Shown here piece by piece: positions 44,506-55,728 of a DNA stretch of 64,000 bases. The position numbers and the translations under genes were made by a program. Every line of letters begins with the position of its first letter. Positions within the stretch are counted from its first letter, which is position 1. Source of the stretch: Schizochytrium sp. TIO01 (Eukaryota > Sar > Bigyra > Thraustochytrida > Thraustochytriidae); NCBI GenBank assembly GCA_004764695.1, contig SMSO01000037.1:2850337-2914336 (forward strand). Direction: 5' to 3'. Under the pieces are notes generated by a model. The model was given only the letters and a program-made list of their open reading frames with translations, had not been told where the DNA came from and did no database searches.

Positions 44506-45792
44506 TTAGGGGATAACGCCACGGGCCTTACCAACCTTGATAAAGGCATCAGCAGCAAAGTGGATATCATCCTCAGTGTGAGCGGCAGAGATCTGGGTGC
44601 GGATGCGAGCCTGGCCAAGAGGCACAACCGGGTAAGAGAAGCCAATGACGTAGACGCCCTCCTTGAGCATATCGTCAGCGAACTCAGAGGCAAGACGGGC
44701 ATCGCCGAGCATGATGGGTACGATGGGGTGGTCGTAGTCACCGCGGAGCTCAAAGCCGGCCTCCGAGAGCTTGTTACGGAAGATGTGGGTGTTCTTACGC
44801 ACAGTGGAGACAAAGGTGTTGTTAGGCTGTGAGAGCATCTCGAAAACACGAAGGGAGGCGCCAACGACTGAAGGGGCAACTGCATTACTGAAGAGGTAGG
44901 GACGGGCCTTCTGGCGGAGAAGATCAACGACCGGCTTGATGCCAGTAGTGTATCCACCAGTGGCACCACCAAGAGCCTTACCAAGGGTGGAGTTGATAAT
45001 TGCCACGCGTCCATGGACGTCGCAATGCTCAATAGTGCCGCGGCCAGTCTCGCCAAAAAATCCGGTGGCATGGCACTCATCAATCATGATGAGGGCGTCA
45101 TGCTCCTCAGCAAGGTCGCAGATTTCCCGGAGCGGTGCAACATCACCGTCCATGCTGAAGACACCATCAGTGACGATGAGACGAGTGCGAGCGTCCTGGG
45201 TGGCAATAAGCTTCTCCTTAAGGTCAGCCATGTCCATGTGGTTGTAGCGGTGGCGCTGGGCCTTGCAAAGACGAATTCCATCAATGATAGAAGCGTGGTT
45301 AAGCGAATCAGAAATAATAGCATCCTCAGGCCCCAAGATTGCCTCAAAGAGACCAGCGTTGGCATCGAAGCAGGACGGGAAGAGAATGGTATCCTCAGTC
45401 TCGTGAAACTTGGAGATGGCCTGCTCAAGGTCGCGGTGACCCTGCTGAGTACCCACAATGAAACGCACTGAGCTGAGACCGAATCCGTACTTGTCAAGAG
45501 ACTCGTGTGCAGCCTTCACCACTTCAGGGTGGTTGGCAAGGCCCAAGTAGTTATTCGCGCAGAAGTTCAAGACTTCACCGTCACGGCCGCTGACAGTGAC
45601 CTTGCTGCTCTGAGGGCTGGTCAGAACACGCTCGACCTTGTAGGTGCCAGCATCTTTGGCAGCCTGGATCTCGTCACTGAGGCGAGCAGAGAAGGCGTTG
45701 AGTGCCTGGGAGGAAAACGCACGGTTCGAGGTCACGTTTTGTTGTACCTTGGAGCCAACGCGAGTCGCAAGAGAGCCGAGGGTCTGACTCAT
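44506..45792 (-). CDS. GCAT: Glycine C-acetyltransferase (2-amino-3-ketobutyrate CoA ligase)
   Basis: A 428-residue PLP enzyme that cleaves 2-amino-3-ketobutyrate with CoA to glycine and acetyl-CoA, the second step of threonine degradation through threonine dehydrogenase. It is the length of the family. The PLP lysine is Lys272 in STLGKALGGA, Asp238 in MIDECHATGFFG binds the pyridine ring, and His166 lies in LNHAS. NNYLGL and SSVRFIVGTQ motifs are intact. The first 25-30 residues are Ser/Thr/Arg/Gln-rich without acids, consistent with a mitochondrial presequence. Codons are strongly biased to C or G in third position compared with the neighbours, suggesting high expression. The start chosen is the first ATG. 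Confidence 0.95.
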   Translation of the reverse strand: MSQTLGSLATRVGSKVQQNVTSNRAFSSQALNAFSARLSDEIQAAKDAGTYKVERVLTSPQSSKVTVSGRDGEVLNFCANNYLGLANHPEVVKAAHESLDKYGFGLSSVRFIVGTQQGHRDLEQAISKFHETEDTILFPSCFDANAGLFEAILGPEDAIISDSLNHASIIDGIRLCKAQRHRYNHMDMADLKEKLIATQDARTRLIVTDGVFSMDGDVAPLREICDLAEEHDALIMIDECHATGFFGETGRGTIEHCDVHGRVAIINSTLGKALGGATGGYTTGIKPVVDLLRQKARPYLFSNAVAPSVVGASLRVFEMLSQPNNTFVSTVRKNTHIFRNKLSEAGFELRGDYDHPIVPIMLGDARLASEFADDMLKEGVYVIGFSYPVVPLGQARIRTQISAAHTEDDIHFAADAFIKVGKARGVIP

Positions 45793-46347
45793 AGTTTTCT
45801 CCAACGGCGTTGTACAGAAGCCAAGCGTCTACAGCTACGCTCTCTCCACCTACGCAGGGGCCTTTGCTTAGGAAGAGAAACGGGTTATGTGTTTGCTGCC
45901 TTACGTTTGCGCCTCTGGCAATTCTTTGTATCTCCGTTTGCTGCTTTGGCCTACTTTTCCCTGCAAATCCAGGGCCCCAAATTCCGCACTTTGTAAGGAA
46001 AATAAGTGCAAGACGCTTTTTATTTCCTGGTAGCTAGCTAGGTAACATGCTAGGATAGGTACATAAGAGACCGACCCCTTTATATCTTATAAAAGAAAAA
46101 GAAAGGGAAAAGATTTTTAATTCAGGAAAGAAAGGACTTGAAAAGAAGAAGTGCTAGAGTACGGCAGTAGAGCATTGCTAGCATCGATCCAAAATAGGAT
46201 CTTCACAAAGAAACGAGGAATCTAAAGATAATCAATTAGTTCCCTCTCACTCTCAGTGGACAGAGGCTGTTCCTGCTCAAGTAGTCCTTTTGAGAATTAA
46301 GATGTTTTATTTAAAAATAAAATAGCAAATAAATAAACAAACAAACA

Positions 46348-46384
<37 letters not shown>

Positions 46385-48580
46385 AAGAATAGTAGACTCA
46401 TAATAGTACAGATAGTATACTTACTGCCTACTTAAAAAGTAACAGTAGACATGCTTCGCGTTCTTTCTATTTCCTTTCGCTTTTGATGCGTTTTTCAAGA
46501 GATATAGATTGCGAATTGGTTCTCTCTCTGCTGCGACAAATCTCGATGAGAACGACTTGCGGCGCGTTTTCTCAATTGATCCTCCGCCGCTGTTTCTTGA
46601 CGGGACAGCCAGCCAGCCAGCCAGTCTCAGCGATGGGAGCCTGAGAGTGTTCGCGGGAGGAGCGTGAGATTGGAAAGAACGCTTCGCATGGAGCAGGCGC
46701 GGGAATGTGCTCGTGGGACAGATTTGTGGCAAGGATTTGGAGGAAATGAATGAATGCCATTCCTTCGTGGCCAGCAATAAAACCATGAAACAACCAAACA
46801 ACCAGACGACCAGACGACCAAATGACCAAACGACAAAGCAAGTCATCGATCGAGCAATCAGTCAGCAACGTAAGTTCTTTGCACCTATAAGGCCCAGCAG
46901 GTGCCAAGGTACAACCAGCTTGGAGCATTCGCTACGGATCTCAGCTCTCGAGAGTCTCAAGCGAAGAGCGCCGCATATGTGTTCCCACGTCTGCCTTCGG
47001 GGCTGCTGAGAGGATGCTCACGACGAGCAGCAGGAAGCGACCCCTCGCGAGGGGCAGGTAACCGAGCAGGCCCGAAGATTGCTTGAGTTATGGATGATCG
47101 ATGGATGCCTCAATGCATGCATTCATGCATACATGTAGTACTCAAGTGACACATTTGTACGAGATCTTCATAATGTTATAAGTCTAGATCGACGTTGCCT
47201 TGCGGATAACCTCAGCGAGAACAACTTCTGTGCCCACGCTGCGACGTTGGGCACCAGCTTGCTCGAGGAACGAATACCTCGGATCATACGGTCAGAAGCA
47301 ACACAACGAAAGCAGTGGTACAAAGTTTTGGCCAAGTTCTCGACAGCCTCGACGGGAGTTCTAGCGGGCTTTAAGGCTGCTTATGGCTTTGTATTTGTAT
47401 CAACTTAAGCTCCTGGAAGGAATAGAATAGTTCACCACAAGCTGAAAGAGGTGCCTCCGCTGATGAGAGCACGTTACGACAGCTCTCGATTCGACCTGCA
47501 CCGAAGCGTGTGCAGCCTTGCGAATTAGACGCTCTTAGACTTCTCAATCTCTCAAGAGCAGAGGTTTGTCCCAGGTCCTGAGGAAGCATAGTCTGAGGAA
47601 TAATAACATTCTATAAAATGAAATCTACTCAGGGCTTTGGATACAAATCTGACTGCTATATGGGTGTTTAGCGGAAACACTAATTAGATAGTTGGAAAAG
47701 CGCAGAAAAGAAAAGAAAAAGAAAAAGAAAAAAAGAAAAAGAAGGTGCCACCGTACCTCAATTCTAGCAAGCCCTTCGGTCTTCGACAATCGTTTGTGCA
47801 TCGCGAACAGAACAACGCCAATTCAGTTCAGCTGCTCAAGGAATGCAATGAAAACAATGGAAAATCAAGTGAATGTAAGTCGCGGTGTTTATTTATTCTG
47901 TATGTATTTGTAATTAATCACAAGAATAAGGAAGTGAGGAGGCAGGTTCTTGCTCAGGTGCGGCTGCCATTCTATCCAAATTGCAGATGTATATAGTTGA
48001 CTGCCAATAAAAGCCATGCACAATCGTGCTGTGTTGTTTTAAGAAACTCTTTAAAACTCTTATGAAGATGATTTGCATAATTAGTGGTATAAGAGGAAGG
48101 CCTGCGTCCAAGGGCATGCACAGCAGTTCCTTATTCACCTTGCTATAACAATACGTTAATTCTATGTCATCATCATCGCTTTCAAATAAGAACTTCTTCA
48201 TTAGTCGAGAAGATGCTTTGGCAAACGGAATCTAGTTGGGTAGGTAGACAATTGTTTTCGTCAGAACATAAAGTGAGGAGATGTCCTACTACTGCAGTTC
48301 TTGACATCTATTCTAGCAGGCTTGCTCGTCCCGGAGAACGGGCACAATGGTCATCGGAGACTTGCTTTGAACAACCAAATTTTCTCAGCGATAACTAATG
48401 TCCCGGTAGGCTCTTCTATTACCTACACGGCGTTTAGGTGGTCATGACTTTTTATAGTTCTTATTGTAGTTTCAGGGTCAAAAGGATAGTACAGCAGATC
48501 AACTTTGATGCAACCACGTAATTTGATTAATAACAAACCAAATTACTTGAGTGAGAAATATTTATTACATCAATGCTGTT
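45793..48580. other. Spacer, 2.8 kb, with one exon-like frame
   Basis: Contains a (CAAT)n repeat (46349-46381), an AAAAG-type tract (about 47,700-47,742) and GC-rich stretches without recognised genes. A plus-strand frame of 89 codons without ATG (47,139-47,408) reads protein-like in its second half (QWYKVLAKFSTASTGVLAGF) and may be a gene remnant or lone exon. Confidence 0.45.
46349..46381. repeat. (CAAT)n microsatellite
   Basis: About eight perfect units preceded by (CAAA)n. Confidence 0.85.
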
Positions 48581-50374
48581 TTAACAAGGAAGTAACCATG
48601 TCGTTTCTTCAGAGCACTTCGACTCTCGCAGGGTCAACTCTAATTCATGCTTCACAGCTGGTGAAACAGGAGGTTTGGTAGAGCGGAGAGCTTCCGTGAT
48701 ATCAGCGTCTGTGCACTTGCTGACAAAGTCCAAGTCTTCTTGATACCGCATCGGAACAAGAGAAAGATCATAATACAAGGCAGGGCTGTTTCGCTTGATT
48801 CGAATATAGCGCGAGAAAGTAGAGAAGCCAGTGCCTAGAAAATAAGACGACCGAGTGCAGATGAGCTGCTCGATTAAACCGAGCAAGCTTGACTGTATAT
48901 CGTTTTGCGGGAAGCGAGCCAGAAAACGTCCTACCTCAGGCACTTCTGCTAACTTGTTACTAAAAGTGAGCTCAAAGCCAGCCTTGCGAAATGGCTCGAA
49001 ATAAGGTGACCCTGAGCGTGACGGCTGGGTTGCTACGTACATCTGATGCGAGACTGTCGTGGCATTGCGTCGTGTCAAGCGCTTCACAAAACTCGAAGCC
49101 GGGCCAAGCTTATCTGTCAAAAGCATCGTGTCGCGATCCTGAAAGCGAATATGGACAGCAATGAAAGGCTCAAAACCAAACATATGTTCCACAGCAATAC
49201 GAGATACACGACGAAAGGCAGCTGAGAGTTGGACATGCTGACGAGCATACACTAATTCTTCCTCAGTGAATGCAAAACGTTTCCACATAGAATACTTAGC
49301 GAAGAACAACACTTCAGCGGGATCATTACCATAAATGCGTTGGATATCCTCAGTCGTGTAAGGGGGAGCACGGTCAGCGGCTTTGTAAGGAAGCTCCACG
49401 CGATGCCATCTTGGAAAACTCCGAGGTTCATTTCCTTCTACAAATCTCCGCAAGATGATATTACTCAGACCAAGCGTTGAAACAGCATTGTTCATTCGAA
49501 CCTCGTCAAAAATCTGGAAGGCTTCTGCAGTGCGATCCCAGTCGACTTTATTATAGTTCCAAAACATACTCGTATGTGGGCACAGGGGCGGAACTACGAG
49601 GACTCGACCGAGTGCTCGTGCAACAAGGAGCGCTTGCTCGAGAATGATGCGTTGGTTACTCATGCCTCCCGATGGCTGATACACAAAGTACTTGCGACCA
49701 GGCTCGAACCACGATCCTCGCATATAGTGTTTCTCAATGGCCACATCCTTCACAGGTTTGATGATTTGTTTCCGGCTCGACCACATGGAGACAAACTGAT
49801 TTTGGTCCTTCAGCATTTCTTTGGCAATTTCCTCTCTCTCCTCTAAATGGCTAATGGAGTCTTTCGTTACTAAAACTGATAATTTCTGATGCGCTGGTAA
49901 TTCTTCTTCCATTTGTTCGTCAGGGTTGGTTTGCCGCGAGTTGCTGTTAATCTCTTCGTACGTTTGCCCGTCGTCGCGGGTATCTTCATCGTCTTGCGTC
50001 CCGTCCCTGGAGTCTTCCGATCTGCCAATATTCTTCATATTAGCACTATTGAGATCATCGTCGACATCCAAAATCGACGCGTCTCTAAACACATCGCCAA
50101 TGTGCTTTGCATGAATATCTGTGTCTACTTCGTCGGGAAGCTCCTGCGCTATCAGTGCTTCCGCGATGCTTTCGCTGAGCATCCAGCCTCGCCAGATCAT
50201 TATCACCACGAAGGCGCACATTCCGTAGAGAAGCACTTTACGCGACATCTTCAAAAACTTCTCGGGGTTCCGAGAGCCCTCACGGACTCGGCGTCGCAGC
50301 CACGCAGAAGAGGTTGTCCACCACGGCAAACGCCTTGGAGACGCACTGGGCCCTCTGGCGAGGCGTTGCTGCAT
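48581..50374 (-). CDS. Type II membrane O-fucosyltransferase-like protein
   Basis: A 597-residue protein from the first ATG (50374); the ATG at residue 43 is a credible alternative because the signal anchor follows directly (about 46-62, VLLYGMCAFVVIMIW). A Ser/Asp/Glu-rich luminal stem runs to about residue 210. The catalytic region shows the GDP-fucose O-fucosyltransferase landmarks: GGMSNQR (about 236), VHIRF with the His-x-Arg pair that binds GDP-fucose, and a C-terminal YFLGTGFSTFSRYI loop. The family acts in the ER or Golgi lumen, adding fucose to Ser/Thr of proteins, and some relatives have other sugar roles. The substrate here is unknown. Nothing is truncated and the neighbours are unrelated. 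Confidence 0.75.
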   Translation of the reverse strand: MQQRLARGPSASPRRLPWWTTSSAWLRRRVREGSRNPEKFLKMSRKVLLYGMCAFVVIMIWRGWMLSESIAEALIAQELPDEVDTDIHAKHIGDVFRDASILDVDDDLNSANMKNIGRSEDSRDGTQDDEDTRDDGQTYEEINSNSRQTNPDEQMEEELPAHQKLSVLVTKDSISHLEEREEIAKEMLKDQNQFVSMWSSRKQIIKPVKDVAIEKHYMRGSWFEPGRKYFVYQPSGGMSNQRIILEQALLVARALGRVLVVPPLCPHTSMFWNYNKVDWDRTAEAFQIFDEVRMNNAVSTLGLSNIILRRFVEGNEPRSFPRWHRVELPYKAADRAPPYTTEDIQRIYGNDPAEVLFFAKYSMWKRFAFTEEELVYARQHVQLSAAFRRVSRIAVEHMFGFEPFIAVHIRFQDRDTMLLTDKLGPASSFVKRLTRRNATTVSHQMYVATQPSRSGSPYFEPFRKAGFELTFSNKLAEVPEVGRFLARFPQNDIQSSLLGLIEQLICTRSSYFLGTGFSTFSRYIRIKRNSPALYYDLSLVPMRYQEDLDFVSKCTDADITEALRSTKPPVSPAVKHELELTLRESKCSEETTWLLPC

Positions 50375-52181
50375 ACCCTGCGCGCTAAGGGATTGTGTTG
50401 GGCCCGCTAATCGGCAAACTTCGATCGTCAACTACCTGATCAACCGATTCGAGGAGAAGAGCAAAGCACCGTTGCAAAGCAGGAGTAGATCTGCAACCGA
50501 TCGGGATTGGTTGAGGACTTGACTGTTGATGGTTTTCGATGGAAATGTTGTCACTTAGTTTTCTCGCTCACGTTAACCGGTACTGAAAACAAATCCTTTT
50601 CCTTCTTCCTTTATTCATTTTCTTTCTAATGATTAATAGTGCTCATAATCTACATTTGGTGCAGGCCTAATTCCCAAAGTGGACTCCGCAATTCAATGTG
50701 GAAGCACACAAAAATGCCATACAAAGCTCACTACTCACGAGCACCCTCATGAAAAAATGTACGTGGGCCTCGCTGAGCTTTACCTTAGCACTACAAAAGT
50801 CAAGTCACGGTGGAGGGAACTAAGAATGCTGACTATTAGGTGGAGACCCTTTAGAAGTATATTAGTGCCAGATACTTGTTATTTTTGTATATTAACATTT
50901 TCCAAAGAGCTGCTATCATGGTATTAAAAAAGAGGAAAAGAAGGAGCTTATAATTGAAAAGATCAAACGTTGTGAACAAAATCAATACAAGAGTATTTGC
51001 GGAGGCACGCAATTAACGCAGCTGCTGGCCATCTGACCCCTCACGTGAGCTTTGGCCAAGTTGCGTTGAGGAAGGAGGGATCAGGGTTTAGGCAGTCGCT
51101 CAAGAAGGTCTCGAAGAAAACACTTAAGGGCCGAGTGTCCACACTACATCCGGTGGGGACAAAGCGGGTCCTAACAAAATGAATCCCTGGCTCTGGATGT
51201 TCATAATAACCAAAGCCTTACAACCAAAGTCCACGATGAACTCAGCAGCTTGAAGAGCTCGAGAAACACGGCAACGCACACCTCTTCTATGGCTATAGAT
51301 TGTGTGCAAACTTAGTCTTGAAGGTTCTTTCGTAAGGTGCCTGGAGGTTGAACTGTGTATGGGCTTTCGTACCTCCCAGAGCATGACCGTCTCCAAGCAG
51401 ACCGTACTATTGACTTCAGAGCCCTTGGGAAGCGGAGGGGCGCAGAAGCTCGGCTGTAGATAGATCCACGTTGGTCCTTCGTTTTGGGTTGGGGCCGTAC
51501 TAGTGCATACGGCCTAATTTGTTTACAAACGGTTCTTGAAGAAATGAAAAAGAGCTTTCAACTGTCGCAGTTGTCAGTTCGTGCTCGTTCACAGGAATGC
51601 CATTCACACTCTCTGCAGATCTAGCGAGTACAGCATGCGTGCCAGCTTAGATGTGAGCCTTGCTCCTTCGCATTCCTTGGCTGCTGGCTGCTCATCCTCA
51701 TCGTCTTATGGCTGCAATTCCCTCGCAAGCAACATCCGTTGCTAAAGATGTTTAAAAAAAATGTATAAAAGGTCATGCATGACCCTCCATTGTAAAATGT
51801 AGTGAGTGTTTTGATCATCATAACTAGCATTATTTTCATCATCACAGCATAATACTCTTCGAAGTCCTAATGCGAGTCAATTCTATTACTCAGGCCTCCC
51901 TACATGAAGACGTTGAGCTGCCACGTCTTCGTTGGCTTTCTTCTTGGTTGGGTTAAACCCCTATTGCGAATCAAGTTTTTATTGCTTATTGTCTATTGTT
52001 AGTGATAGCCTAGTGTAGTTCCTAACCCTCCCTATCTTCTTGTCTTCCCATCAAACCTTAAAACCGTCACTGCGTTCATCCTCGCCAGAAGAGCCCTTCT
52101 CTGGCCCTCTACCTCGGCGCCTAATCAATTTCTTTTGCAGTCCGACAGGCACCTTTCGACCTCTCCGTATTTTCCGCAGCT
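50375..52181. other. Spacer, 1.8 kb
   Basis: Contains the promoters of the divergent genes on each side. Frames at 50,997-51,182 (+) and 51,124-51,396 (-) exist but show nothing recognisable. No repeats of note. Confidence 0.5.
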
Positions 52182-52772
52182 ATGTCCTCCTCTTCTCAGC
52201 CCTCGTCCGCCGCAGAATCCCTTGCGCTGTGCGCATGGCGCTTGGGCTTGAGCCCCTCTGAAGTGCATGAGGACTCCGCTTTTCTACGCTCTCTCCTGAC
52301 AGCAACTGCTCACGACGAGGCTGCGCGTGCGTCTCTTTTACAAGCTCGAGATCGCCATGTCCAATTGCAAGAACACGTGGCAGAGATGGGCTCATTTCGA
52401 AGGACTCTGCAGAGACAACTTGAGGACCTCGAAGCCGAGACCTCTGTGCGTCTGGAGCAGGCTGCTATTGCGCAGAGCGAGACTAGGGCATTTCGCAACA
52501 AACGCAAGGAGTACGCATCGAGAAGGCGCGAAATTCTTGGTGCCCTTGAAAATGTTGACCTCGCGAGGATTGGGCACTTGCGTCTGCTACAGAAGAGGAA
52601 TGATGTCGATGCAGCAGTCGACAGACGAAATGAGCTCAAAAAGGCACTCAGACCCTATCACGACCTGCCGTGTGATGCACAGGAGGCTGAGCGGAAAGTA
52701 CAGGAGGCGAGGGAAACGCTGGCGAAGCTTGATTCGGACTTTCAGAGGCTCGTGGCCGGGCTTGATTTATAA
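52182..52772 (+). CDS. Coiled-coil protein resembling augmin subunit HAUS1
   Basis: A 196-residue frame with a clear ATG. Apart from a Ser-rich start it is almost entirely helical: a short helical head (about 10-45) and a long heptad-patterned coiled coil (50-190). Near the end, PYHDLPCDAQEAERKVQEAR resembles the (L/Y)xxLPPDxxLA...KxxEA segment close to the C terminus of HAUS1/AUG1. Augmin recruits gamma-tubulin to spindle microtubules for branching nucleation. The protein is shorter than typical HAUS1 (about 280), so an upstream exon may be missing or the similarity may be generic. Treat the name as tentative. Confidence 0.6.
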   Translation: MSSSSQPSSAAESLALCAWRLGLSPSEVHEDSAFLRSLLTATAHDEAARASLLQARDRHVQLQEHVAEMGSFRRTLQRQLEDLEAETSVRLEQAAIAQSETRAFRNKRKEYASRRREILGALENVDLARIGHLRLLQKRNDVDAAVDRRNELKKALRPYHDLPCDAQEAERKVQEARETLAKLDSDFQRLVAGLDL

Positions 52773-53620
52773 AGCGGGACAAAGTGAAAGAGGAGTAAAT
52801 TATAATGATGATGGGGAAATAATATGCCAGAACCACCACATCAGACAGAGGTGAGATCATGATGTAATTTGATGTTATAGCACCATGGAGAGAATAGCAA
52901 TATCAAGATCATTTGATGGTGAGATTAGTCGATGCTGGTCATGATTCTGAAACTGCTAGGAAAGCCAGCCTGAACTGGCGATGTAATCTACCTGCTCGCC
53001 TACTTGATGTAAGTGCGTACCTATGCAATTAGTGGTGTTGTATCTAAATCATAATGAATAATGAGTAACGTATACTGAATCATAAATTTAAAAACTGTAA
53101 CTACTTATCTAATCTTCTGTAGATAAATAGTTCCCCATTTAAAAAGTTAAAATCTAGAATTATTCCGAGTTTAAATTCAACAATTCCTCCAGATGATCAA
53201 GATCCAGATTGACATCAATGATCGTTCTTGTTCCTTTCTCAGAGAATATCTTGAAAATCCAGATTGCGTTAAACATCATATTTTCTGCTTTGACCCAATC
53301 CTCCGACTACTTTTCTTGCGGCCCAGAGTCAGAGGTTCTGCGCAAATTAAGAATTTTTACATTCAGGTTCTATATCCTCAACTAAAACATTCCGCAGCAC
53401 TAGCTAGCCTCTATCATTTCTGATATATCTCGCCTTCACTGTCAGACATCTCAAGACGTAAACAAACTTAGTCAGAGGGATATTTATACCCCTTAGTTGC
53501 TGTTATTGTTCAAGAATGACTAAGGGAGTCTTAATTTATTCACCAGCTTGGCCAATGACGTAGCCTTGCAACATGACCAATTAGGGAGACTATATTATAT
53601 TATGCAGGGATTAATCTACC
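52773..53620. other. Spacer between convergent genes
   Basis: AT-rich; no gene is seen. A plus-strand frame at 53,193-53,423 has no recognisable features. Confidence 0.55.
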
Positions 53621-54127
53621 TCACGCATGACCAATGTGCTTCGTGAGGAGCTTTGCAGAGTTTTCTGAGCACATGTCCACAATGGCTTCTGCTTGGCGCG
53701 ACTGTATTTCTTCGATGTCTGCACGTGCGAGATGAGCGCTGAGAATTAGCCATGCTGTGGCCGCCATTCCAAGGTTTTGCCCAGTAAATCCTGATGTACC
53801 AATAACCTCCAATGAAGGCGGGAGTTTCCTCTCCGTGAAGGCCGTAACGAGACGGTACCTCATAATTTCAGGGTACACGTGTGCGGCATGAATTGCAGCT
53901 TTACGTTCACTTTGCCAGAATATCCACGACGAGACACCAAAGCCTGTTACTGAGCCCACCAAGTATGGCACCACGGGACCTACAGTTGCTGGAAAGAAGT
54001 TTGCTCCCACGTAGCCTGCCGCAATCCCAAATGTCAGGCTCAGAAGGGTGCTTTGTCCCAGGTGCTGCGCGATCAGCATCCCTCGAGCAGGCACCGTGCC
54101 AAGAAGCTCCTTTACGAAATCCATCAT
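53621..54127 (-). CDS. Hypothetical small membrane protein
   Basis: 168 residues from the first ATG pair (54127). I do not recognise it. Two hydrophobic segments lie at about 24-42 and 48-68 (TLLSLTFGIAAGYVGANFF and VVPYLVGSVTGFGVSSWIFW), followed by a soluble helical tail containing YPEIMRYRLVTAF and a final Lys-His-rich end. The frame stays open upstream of the ATG to an acceptor-like TTGCATTGCAG (ending about 54,155), so an upstream exon is likely. An open minus-strand frame at 54,300-54,420 could be it. Confidence 0.6.
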   Translation of the reverse strand: MMDFVKELLGTVPARGMLIAQHLGQSTLLSLTFGIAAGYVGANFFPATVGPVVPYLVGSVTGFGVSSWIFWQSERKAAIHAAHVYPEIMRYRLVTAFTERKLPPSLEVIGTSGFTGQNLGMAATAWLILSAHLARADIEEIQSRQAEAIVDMCSENSAKLLTKHIGHA

Positions 54128-54782
54128 GATCTTCAAAGCCGCGCAAGCGCCGAGGTTACTGCAATGCAATTCATCACTCGCCTTGTTGAAGGAATACTGT
54201 CTTTCAATCAATTAAAAAACAAAAACAAAAGGACAATTTTTATCATTCCCCATTCCTCCTTCTATGAAAAGTGACTGCCTACTACGTAGAGAGCTGGCAG
54301 CAATAGGAAATACAATTGGTTGATACTGATATGTCAGACGTGTAGCGAACTTTGTAACATTCTTAGGACAAAGCGCTGGCGACTGCTTGGCAAACTTGCG
54401 AAAAACAAAGTCCAACAGAGTTAGTAATATAAAGACAGCGCAAGTAGGTATGTATGTACGTACCTATGTACCTACTAGCCTCCTAAACTCTTGCTTCTGA
54501 TTTTAACCAAAGTAGGAAAGACACTCCTCATCATAGCCTAGTACCAGGACTTACAGAGTGTTATGTTTTCGTTTACTTCGAATGAGCCTGGGTACACATA
54601 ATTGAAATCTTTGATTTCATTTTACCATTAAGGTCGGTGTCGGTACCTCAGTAAATAATCCCATTTCCTCTATATGATGATGGGATAAACATAAAAGCCA
54701 AGCCTCGACAGTCCGCTTTTCAAGCCTAAGGAAGACCTCTCGCAGAAAGGACAACTCATCATAGACTTTGACGGTGGTGACG

Positions 54783-55498
54783 ATGGCGTCTACAAGCTCC
54801 ACCAGGCTTGACAAGATCCTCAGAATCGGCGCGGCCTTTGAAGCTGCGCAACTCGTGTAAGTTTCCTCTCGTGCAAGCACAGAATGTTCTTCATCAGCAA
54901 TTGAGTTCGACCTGAAGACAAACAGACCCTGGAAGTGCATTTTAACCTTAACATCACAAGTCATGGCAATGGTATCTAGCGCTTAGTTTGGTTTCCAACT
55001 ATGAATAGTTCTCTCAGATATGGAAACCGCCTTTTGCAAGCATTTAATGAAGAAACTACTCAGTACCTACGGTAATACCATGGTTCTCCCAAATGTAAAT
55101 GAATACTGACAAATATAACGGCAAGCTTTTCTATGGTGATGGATTGGGTGCGCAGACGAATGTATTTGGGTGAAAAGAACAATTTGGAGTTTCAACCCTT
55201 ACTGGCGCAGTCGTTGACAAACAATGAGTCATTTCGCAGAATTTGGGCGGTCTTCACTGCGATTTTGGCCTATTCACGCTGGGCTTGCGTGGGCCCTAAC
55301 GCTTCAACACAGGTCAAGAAAATGGCTTTATTCATTCATGCGCTTGAAGTGGCATACTTTGTTCGAGAGTTTAAGGCTTCAACAAAACCAACGCCCTTTA
55401 TGACAGCTTTTATCGCTGTTGTCATGATCATTCCCTCAGCACTCACTGTAGACCTGCTCGCTAGCAGTTGGATGAAGAAAGACTCTGATAAGAAATGA
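54783..55498 (+). CDS. Small membrane protein, two exons (possibly ERG28-like)
   Basis: Exon 1 is 54783-54856 and exon 2 is 55156-55498, joined across a 299-bp GTAAGT...CAG intron to give 138 residues in frame. The frame in exon 2 alone starts at an in-intron ATG (55133) and lacks the natural N terminus. The joined protein has an N-terminal helix, a segment W.VFTAILAYSRWA, a hydrophobic helix (ALFIHALEVAYFVREF) and a C-terminal membrane helix (FMTAFIAVVMIIPSAL) before a Lys/Asp tail. The spacing of an aromatic helix, Arg, then an Ala-Leu-Glu-x-x-(Y/H)-F-x-x-E-like helix recalls ERG28, the ER scaffold of sterol C-4 demethylation, but only weakly. Confidence 0.6.
54857..55155 (+). other. Intron, 299 bp
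   Basis: GTAAGT donor after CTCGT and CGCAG acceptor before ACGAATG. Splicing restores one open frame (GT|A = Val). Confidence 0.65.
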
Positions 55499-55728
55499 GA
55501 AGCTATCTATTTTGCTTGGTTCTTAGCAAGAAAAAATATAAACTTCCGACCATTAATGCACATTGTCAACCCCCTAGCCACGTCTGAACTCTACAAAAAG
55601 ACGAAAATCAAACCAAATACTGGATCAAAAGTTTAATGTACATTGTTGTTTTAAAAGTCAAATTTTATAATTTGCAAATAGTGCTTTAGATTTAAAGTAC
55701 AGCATTTGCAAATCTCAAATTAGTCAAA

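Noticed and set aside
45013-45471. Open frames antisense to GCAT, also 44493-45083 and 45084-45497
   Set aside because: Shadows of a highly biased coding gene whose C/G-ending codons suppress stops in other frames.
49913-50410. 165-codon frame antisense to the O-fucosyltransferase-like gene
   Set aside because: Opposite-strand shadow of a gene with clear catalytic motifs.
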